Shown here: positions 5,440 through 10,480 of the stretch, piece by piece
Layout of the letters: each line of letters starts with the position of its first letter
How positions within the stretch are numbered: position 1 is the first letter of the stretch
Source of the DNA: Acholeplasmataceae bacterium
GTDB taxonomy: Bacteria > Bacillota_I > Bacilli_A > Izemoplasmatales > Hujiaoplasmataceae
Reading direction: 5' to 3'
Assembly: GCA_012515085.1 (NCBI GenBank)
Contig: JAAYZB010000093.1
Coordinates: 1-10,480, forward strand
DNA length: 10,480 nucleotides
Position numbers and translations under genes: made by a program
Notes under the pieces: model-generated
Told to the model about the DNA's origin: nothing
Databases searched by the model: none
What the model saw: only the letters and a program-made list of their open reading frames with translations

Positions 5440-7403
5440 GTTCTTTGCTTTTTTAACTCAAACAAGATGTCTCTCAGTTCAGCTGCTCGCTCAAAGTCCA
5501 ACTCTTTCGCCGATAAAAACATTTGACTTTCCAATATCGCGATGTTTTTCTCCCGTTCTGCTTGGGACAATTGGCTATAGTCGACGGCTTCGTCTTTCTC
5601 ATCTGATTTGATGGAAATGGAATCGAAAATGGGTTTAATGATGGTTTTCGGCTCAATCTGATGGACTTGATTGTAAGTTTCTTGAATCCGACGCCGGCGA
5701 TTGGTCTCATCAATGGCTTTTTGCATTGAATCGGTCACTTTGCTGGCATACATGATCACTTTGCCATTCGCATTTCTGGCCGCCCGGCCGATGGTCTGTA
5801 TCAACGATCGTTCACTGCGAAGGAAGCCTTCCTTGTCCGCATCTAAAATGGCAATCAAGGATACTTCGGGTAGATCGAGCCCTTCTCTTAAAAGATTGAT
5901 CCCGACGAGGATGTCAAACACCCCCAACCGCAAGTTTCGAATGACTTCCATCCGTTCCAACGACTTGATCTCCGAGTGGAGATAGGCGACTTTGTAGCCG
6001 ATGCTTTCCAAATAAGCACTGAGGTCTTCGCTCATCTTTATTGTAAGCGTCGTGATCAACACGCGTTCATTTCGCTGAATGGTCTGTTCGATTTCGCTTA
6101 ATAAATCGTCTATTTGCCCTTCCGTTCGTCTCACTTCGATCCGCGGATCCAAAAGCCACGTCGGCCGGATGATCTGTTCGACAATCGCGCCGGCACGTTC
6201 TGTCTCAAAATCACCGGGAGTTGCGGATACATAGATGACTTGATTGATTTTCGTTAAAAACTCGGAGAAATTGAGAGGTCGATTATCGAGAGCGCTTGGC
6301 AGACGAAAGCCGTAGTCAATCAATGTCTGTTTTCGACTTCTGTCGCCGTTAAACATCCCCCTTACTTGCGGGATCGTCACATGCGATTCATCAATCACGA
6401 GTAAAAAGTCTTTGGGAAAGAAATCGATCAGTACGGAAGGCGTCTCGCCTTCCTTTCGTAAAGCAAGATGTCGAGAATAATTTTCTATGCCGCTACAGGA
6501 TCCGACTTCTTTCAACATTTCCAAGTCATACAGCGTTCGCTGTTGGATCCGTTCAGCTTCCAATAAAAGATTTTTTTCTTTAAAATAGGCGACCCGTTCT
6601 TTAAGTTCGTCTTCAATCCGTTGGAGCGCTTCCTCCATTTTATGGCGATCCGTAAGAAAATGAGATGCCGGAAATAGTGTCAACACTTGCGTGTCTTGAC
6701 TGATTTCTCCCGTCACCACATTGAAAATACGCAAGCGCTTGATCGTGTCGTAATCAAACTCCACGCGAATCGCTTGTGATCGTTCATATGGTGGCAAAAT
6801 CTCGACGATATCACCTTTTACCCGATAACTCCCGCGGACGAAGTCCATGTCGTTGCGTTCATAAAAAATCGTCACAAGCTTTTCGAGCAACTCGTCGCGT
6901 CCGGAATCATCACCGACTCGGAGCGTCACCATCCCCTTTCGATATTCTTCCGGATCACCGATTCCATAGATACAGGACACCGATGCGACGATGATGACGT
7001 CATTTCGTTCCAATAAGGACGATGTCGCCGCATGGCGCATTTCGTCAATCTCATCATTGATCTGAGCGTCTTTTTCAATATAGATGTCCGCCCCGGGTAC
7101 ATACGCTTCCGGTTGATAATAATCATAATAGGAGATAAAATATTCCACACGGTTATTCGGGAAAAAGTTCTTGAATTCACTGTATAACTGACCGGCCAGA
7201 GTTTTGTTATGAGCCAAAACCAAAACCGGCCGCTGGCAGGCTTCGATGACTTTGCTGATGGTAAACGTCTTGCCGGTGCCGGTCGCTCCTAACAAGACTT
7301 GCTCAGTCATTCCCGTATTCAAATTTTGGACCAATTCGGCAATGGCGCGTGGTTGATCGCCCGTCGGTTGGTAATCGGAAACAAGTTCAAATCGATTCAT
7401 CAT
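5436..7403 (-). CDS. uvrB: UvrABC system protein B
   Basis: The damage-verification helicase of nucleotide excision repair, which is loaded by UvrA and recruits UvrC. At 655 residues it is full length. Visible are Walker A GATGTGKT (39-46), the beta-hairpin region YYDYYQPEAYVPG, the Walker B-type box VIDESH, helicase motifs GINLLREGLDLPEVS and QTIGRAARN, and the C-terminal UVR domain (AKELDFERAAELRD) that contacts UvrC. Two ATGs stand side by side (7403 and 7400). GGTGA lies 4 bases before the first and 7 before the second, so the second may be the main start. An extended -10 promoter lies just upstream and I see no clear LexA box of the CGAAC-N4-GTTCG type. vanZ overlaps the 3' end; uvrA is not in the window. 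Confidence 0.98.
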   Translation of the reverse strand: MMNRFELVSDYQPTGDQPRAIAELVQNLNTGMTEQVLLGATGTGKTFTISKVIEACQRPVLVLAHNKTLAGQLYSEFKNFFPNNRVEYFISYYDYYQPEAYVPGADIYIEKDAQINDEIDEMRHAATSSLLERNDVIIVASVSCIYGIGDPEEYRKGMVTLRVGDDSGRDELLEKLVTIFYERNDMDFVRGSYRVKGDIVEILPPYERSQAIRVEFDYDTIKRLRIFNVVTGEISQDTQVLTLFPASHFLTDRHKMEEALQRIEDELKERVAYFKEKNLLLEAERIQQRTLYDLEMLKEVGSCSGIENYSRHLALRKEGETPSVLIDFFPKDFLLVIDESHVTIPQVRGMFNGDRSRKQTLIDYGFRLPSALDNRPLNFSEFLTKINQVIYVSATPGDFETERAGAIVEQIIRPTWLLDPRIEVRRTEGQIDDLLSEIEQTIQRNERVLITTLTIKMSEDLSAYLESIGYKVAYLHSEIKSLERMEVIRNLRLGVFDILVGINLLREGLDLPEVSLIAILDADKEGFLRSERSLIQTIGRAARNANGKVIMYASKVTDSMQKAIDETNRRRRIQETYNQVHQIEPKTIIKPIFDSISIKSDEKDEAVDYSQLSQAEREKNIAILESQMFLSAKELDFERAAELRDILFELKKQRT

Positions 7404-7418
7404 TTTTTCACCAGAAAT

Positions 7419-7427
7419 AGTATATCA
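7419..7427 (-). promoter_or_regulatory. Extended -10 promoter for uvrB
   Basis: On the minus strand TGA precedes TATACT (7419-7424), an extended -10. The -35 is weak: GACAAA at 7442-7447 with 17-base spacing, or TCGACA at 7444-7449 with 19. Transcription would start near 7412, leaving only about a ten-base leader before the ATG. The -35 region overlaps that of the divergent radical SAM gene. Confidence 0.65.
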
Positions 7428-7442
7428 TAATTCGTTAACCCT

Positions 7443-7471
7443 TTGTCGAAAAGTCGATTATCTGGTACAAT
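7443..7471 (+). promoter_or_regulatory. Promoter of the radical SAM gene
   Basis: TTGTCG (7443-7448) and TACAAT (7466-7471) are separated by 17 bases, and TGG directly precedes the -10, giving an extended element. The predicted start near 7478 leaves about an 11-base leader before the ATG at 7489. It also rules against the in-frame GTG at 7477 as a start. Confidence 0.75.
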
Positions 7472-7488
7472 AAAGGGTGGTGAGGACA

Positions 7489-9126
7489 ATGAAAATACTG
7501 CTTGTGTCCATCGATTCCAAATATATCCATACCAACCTCGCAGTTCGTTATTTAAAAGCCAACTGTGATTTTCCTGTGGAAGTTTTAGAGTTTACGATCA
7601 AAGACCCCTTAGACAAAATCGTGAGTGCAATCAAAAAAGCAGCACCTGACCTCATTGGCTTTGGTGTCTATATTTGGAATCTATTGCTGATTAAACAGCT
7701 CACTCGCGCTATCAAACAAGCCCTTCCGGCCCGAATTCTCTGGGGTGGACCTGAAGTCAGCTATGACGCGGAATCATTTCTTAAAGACGACCCGGTGGAT
7801 TTTATTCTTGTCGAGGAAGCCGAATTGGCTTTCAACCGCTTGATACATGCGTTGATTGAGAATTCTTCGTTAGCGGAAGTTTCGAATCTTGTCTATCGTG
7901 ACAAAGGTGTCATCCGACAGAACCCTGTTGACACGATCGACATTCTTGATTCGCTAAAAAATCCGTATCTGAATCCCGATGATGATGAAAAAATCCCAAA
8001 TCGGATCCAGTATGTGGAATCTTCCCGCGGGTGTCCATTCGCTTGTACTTACTGTTTGGCGTCGCTCAAACGTCAAGTCCGGCTGTTCCCGCTTGAGAGG
8101 GTTAAAGCGGATCTGGACAGGCTTCAAGCAAAAGGAGCCAAAACGTTCAAGTTTCTGGACCGCACGTTCAATTTGGATCCGAACCGCGTCATCGAACTCT
8201 TGAAGCATATTGCCTCCAATCATCATCCGGGCACCAGTTTTCAATTTGAGATTTGCGGGGATTTATTGACCGATCAATTGATTGATGATCTCCACGAATT
8301 TGCGCCTCCTGGGTTGTTCCGTTTTGAAATCGGGATCCAAACCACGAATTCGCACAGTATTATTGCCGTAAAACGAAAACAGAACTTAGAGAAGCTATTG
8401 ACTAATATCAAACGCCTTCAACGCGCGAACATCATTGATCTTCACTTGGATTTAATCGCCGGACTTCCAGGAGAAACTTGGGATAGTTTTCGTTTGACCT
8501 TTGATCAAGTTTTTCGCTTGCATGCCAAGGAACTTCAATTAGGATTCTTGAAGTTTCTAAGAGGCACACCGCTTCGGCGGGATGCTGAAACCTTGGGATA
8601 CCTTTACGACCCCTTTCCTCCTTATGAAATTCGCCATAGCCCCACACTGTCCGAAGACGACCTAGACCGAATCCGCCAAGTGGAAGCCATGCATTCCATC
8701 TATTGGAACAAAGGGTTCCTAAACGCCACCCTTCGTTGGATCACCGAACGGATTGCATCTCCCACAGATTTCTTTTTGAATCTCGCCAATTTCTATCAAA
8801 CACATCACTATGATGCCACCCGCTATCAATTGGCGGATGTCTTCTATCGATTTGATGCGTTTATGAAAGAAAAATACCCGGAAATTCAAGTCTATGCCCA
8901 TCACTTGCTCAAGCAAGACTATCTGGCGTATCATACCCTCAAGCCAAAGATCTGGTGGGAACAGAAAGCCATTCATAAAAACGATATTTTAAGACGCTAT
9001 TATGAATATGATAAAACTTTTTCCTTGGACATATTGTACAAATACGCCTTGGTCACGACGGCCGAAACGGGTTATTTGATTGCTTTGTATCTTCCTGAGG
9101 GGTTACGGTTGCTCTATCTAAAATAA
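7489..9126 (+). CDS. B12-binding-type radical SAM protein, DUF4080 family
   Basis: A 545-residue protein. Residues 1 to about 130 resemble a cobalamin-binding domain (starting MKILLVSIDSKYIHTNLAVRYL, then GFGVYIWN and WGGPEV), but no DxHxxG motif for base-off cobalamin is seen. The radical SAM core follows, with SRGCPFACTYC (179-189) giving the CxxxCxxC cluster ligands Cys182, Cys186 and Cys189. Further along are FEIGIQTTN (279-287) and DLIAGLPGET (321-330). From about 360 the C-terminal part, rich in Trp and Tyr, fits DUF4080. Homologues are common in Bacillota and no substrate is established to my knowledge. The ATG at 7489 is chosen because GGTGAGG precedes it and the promoter starts transcription near 7478. 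The gene is alone on its transcript, divergent from uvrB and convergent with pfkA. Confidence 0.9.
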   Translation: MKILLVSIDSKYIHTNLAVRYLKANCDFPVEVLEFTIKDPLDKIVSAIKKAAPDLIGFGVYIWNLLLIKQLTRAIKQALPARILWGGPEVSYDAESFLKDDPVDFILVEEAELAFNRLIHALIENSSLAEVSNLVYRDKGVIRQNPVDTIDILDSLKNPYLNPDDDEKIPNRIQYVESSRGCPFACTYCLASLKRQVRLFPLERVKADLDRLQAKGAKTFKFLDRTFNLDPNRVIELLKHIASNHHPGTSFQFEICGDLLTDQLIDDLHEFAPPGLFRFEIGIQTTNSHSIIAVKRKQNLEKLLTNIKRLQRANIIDLHLDLIAGLPGETWDSFRLTFDQVFRLHAKELQLGFLKFLRGTPLRRDAETLGYLYDPFPPYEIRHSPTLSEDDLDRIRQVEAMHSIYWNKGFLNATLRWITERIASPTDFFLNLANFYQTHHYDATRYQLADVFYRFDAFMKEKYPEIQVYAHHLLKQDYLAYHTLKPKIWWEQKAIHKNDILRRYYEYDKTFSLDILYKYALVTTAETGYLIALYLPEGLRLLYLK

Positions 9127-9138
9127 CGTGACAAACAA

Positions 9139-9167
9139 ACAGCCTAGTGGATTTTCCACCAGGCTGT
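9139..9167. terminator. Bidirectional terminator between the radical SAM gene and pfkA
   Basis: Arms ACAGCCTAGTGG (9139-9150) and CCACCAGGCTGT (9156-9167) form a 12-bp stem around a five-base loop. On the plus strand one A-C mismatch remains and a T-rich TTCTTCTTTTCTT follows; on the minus strand the mismatch becomes a G-U pair and TTTGTTTG follows. It can serve both convergent genes. Confidence 0.88.
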
Positions 9168-9177
9168 TCTTCTTTTC

Positions 9178-10128
9178 TTAATTCAATTTGGGAAGATACT
9201 CGTAGAGATCGCTCGGCTTTTGCTCGACAGCGAGCGCTTCCTGAAGTGAACAATGTCCCAAATCCAAACTTTTGGTGAACACGGCTTGATTCACAATGCC
9301 TTGACGACACAGTTCCACGGCATAGGTGCCCATTTTGCTGGCCAAGATTCGGTCATAGGTGCTCGGATTTCCACCCCGTTGAATGTAGCCAAGCACGGTT
9401 GCCCGGGCCTCATAGGGCGAGTGTGTTTCAATGTCATGAGCCAACTTCTGGACATCAATGATGTGTTCCGCGACAATGATGACCAAATGGCGCTTTCCTA
9501 ATTGTTTTGCGTGAAGCGCTTCGTCATACACCATTTCCCAACTATATCCTGTATCTTTGGTAATGACGATTTCCGCCCCACAGGCGATTCCGGCATAGAC
9601 TGCCAAATCGCCGCAGTTTCTGCCCATCACTTCCACCACGGTGCATCGTTGATGTGAAAAGGATGTGTCCCGCAATTTATCGATCGCATCGATTGCCGTA
9701 TCAAGCGCTGTAAAAAATCCGATCGTGTATTCCGTCGAGGGAATGTCGTTGTCAATCGTTCCCGGAAGCGCGATACAAGGATAATCCAGTTTCGATAAGG
9801 CGATGGCGCCGCGGTAGGTCCCGTCGCCGCCAATTACGACCAAAACATCGATTTCCAACTCTTTTAAATTGGCAATCGCCTTTTTTTGGATAGCGATTTT
9901 GTAGAAATCATCGAGCCTTGATGATCCAAGGATCGTGCCGCCACGATTCAGAATCTGACTGACATCGTTTCTTTCCAACCGTTTGATCCGGCCTTCGACA
10001 AGCCCTTTATATCCATCCATCACTCCGTAAGCTTCGATACCATAGTGGATTGCGGTCCGAACAACTGCCCGAATGGCTGCGTTCATTCCCGGTGCGTCTC
10101 CGCCAGAGGTCAATACTGCTATTTTCAT
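9178..10128 (-). CDS. pfkA: ATP-dependent 6-phosphofructokinase
   Basis: Phosphorylates fructose 6-phosphate to fructose 1,6-bisphosphate in glycolysis. The 316-residue protein is close to the 319-320 usual for bacterial PfkA. TSGGDAPGMNAAIR (7-20) and GGDGTYRG (100-107) bind ATP. PGTIDND (122-128) carries catalytic Asp126, and its Gly123 (not Lys) marks the ATP-using rather than pyrophosphate-using type. MGR (168-170) and RATVLGYIQRGG (242-253) bind the sugar phosphate. Effector-site arginines equivalent to E. coli Arg21, Arg25 and Arg54 are present as Arg20, Arg24 and Arg53. Tyr248 replaces the His249 of E. coli. The ATG follows GGAGG by 7 bases, and that site begins at the dnaE stop codon, so pfkA is read with dnaE. 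It ends before a shared terminator; pyk does not follow, unlike in many Bacillota. Confidence 0.97.
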   Translation of the reverse strand: MKIAVLTSGGDAPGMNAAIRAVVRTAIHYGIEAYGVMDGYKGLVEGRIKRLERNDVSQILNRGGTILGSSRLDDFYKIAIQKKAIANLKELEIDVLVVIGGDGTYRGAIALSKLDYPCIALPGTIDNDIPSTEYTIGFFTALDTAIDAIDKLRDTSFSHQRCTVVEVMGRNCGDLAVYAGIACGAEIVITKDTGYSWEMVYDEALHAKQLGKRHLVIIVAEHIIDVQKLAHDIETHSPYEARATVLGYIQRGGNPSTYDRILASKMGTYAVELCRQGIVNQAVFTKSLDLGHCSLQEALAVEQKPSDLYEYLPKLN

Positions 10129-10139
10129 CTTTTTTCCTC

Positions 10140-10480
10140 CTATAGTGACCGGAGGCGTCTCACGACGACCTGCCAGTCTTGATTTCTTTTTTCTAATTTT
10201 CCTTCAACTATCCAAAGCGAATGATTCTCTAGATCATTTTTGTATAACTGATATTTTTCTGGGAAAAGAACCCCAGAAACACGATCCACCATATCGCCAA
10301 ATTCCAAGAAAGCCATTTCCTCTTGTTTTTTTGTTTTGATCTTCCTTTTTCCAATCAGCGCCGCAGCGAACACAACATCCCTTTCGCTTTTTTCAGCCAG
10401 TTCAGAGAGAAGAGGAATTGCTTTTTCTTGAAGCCATTCTTTTTTTGCTTGAATCGGATGGTAGCGCAAATTGAAACCAA
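10140..10480 (-). CDS. dnaE: DNA polymerase III subunit alpha (DnaE), C-terminal part, cut by window edge
   Basis: Only the last 113 residues are visible, the frame being open to base 10480. The first complete codons read GFNLRYHPI, equivalent to the conserved GFYLSGHPL of DnaE. The OB-fold domain follows: VVFAAALIGKRKIKTKKQEEMAFLEFGD, then VSGVLFPEKYQLY, then LWIVEGKLEKRNQDWQVVV. This arrangement is typical of the C-terminus of bacterial replicative polymerase alpha subunits. The in-frame TTG at 10467-10469 is an internal codon, not a start. The TAG stop is part of the pfkA ribosome binding site (TAGGAGG). Which DnaE subclass it is cannot be decided from this fragment. Confidence 0.88.
   Translation of the reverse strand, partial: GFNLRYHPIQAKKEWLQEKAIPLLSELAEKSERDVVFAAALIGKRKIKTKKQEEMAFLEFGDMVDRVSGVLFPEKYQLYKNDLENHSLWIVEGKLEKRNQDWQVVVRRLRSL

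Noticed and set aside
7404..7476. LexA/DinR operator upstream of uvrB
   Set aside because: No CGAAC-N4-GTTCG-like match could be seen; SOS control may exist but is not supported by this sequence.

Overview
This window is chromosomal housekeeping DNA from a moderate-GC (roughly mid-40s percent by eye) member of the Bacillota. Supporting signs are strong AAGGAGG-type ribosome binding sites, sigma-A-like promoters (several with an extended TGn -10), a dnaE-pfkA pair, an rlmCD-type rRNA methyltransferase, a fused iron-sulfur serine dehydratase, and a DUF2089/SHOCT-like gene cluster. TGA acts as a stop codon (for example at the end of uvrB), so a Mycoplasma-type code is excluded. An Erysipelotrichia-like or Tenericutes-related lineage fits, but the sequence does not prove it.

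Layout, with almost everything on the minus strand. Region A (1-3012): an extended -10 promoter drives sdaA (L-serine ammonia-lyase), rlmCD (rRNA m5U methyltransferase) one base downstream, and a SAM-dependent methyltransferase cut by the left edge. Region B (3043-4850) is the most interesting. A perfect TTGACA-N17-TATAAT promoter with A/T-rich DNA upstream reads through a GTG-started membrane protein with a SHOCT-like motif, a 53-codon small ORF with an excellent ribosome binding site, a nested stem-loop, a DUF2089 zinc-ribbon/HTH protein and a soluble SHOCT-like protein, ending at an intrinsic terminator. All three larger proteins carry the same short two-helix motif. Region C (4884-7427): uvrB and a four-base-overlapping vanZ-family gene end at a strong terminator. 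Region D (7443-9167): the only plus-strand gene, a cobalamin-binding-type radical SAM protein (DUF4080 family), is transcribed divergently from uvrB through overlapping promoters. It meets pfkA at a shared bidirectional terminator. Region E (9178-10480): pfkA follows the 3' end of dnaE, which is cut by the right edge.

The housekeeping genes cover serine catabolism to pyruvate, glycolysis, rRNA modification, nucleotide excision repair and replication, with no obvious common pathway. I saw no mobile element, CRISPR array, tRNA or rRNA. The DUF2089/SHOCT operon is the best candidate for a poorly described system: a predicted DNA-binding protein, a membrane partner and a soluble partner sharing a possible docking motif, with a small ORF and RNA structure embedded between them. 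Its function is inferred only.
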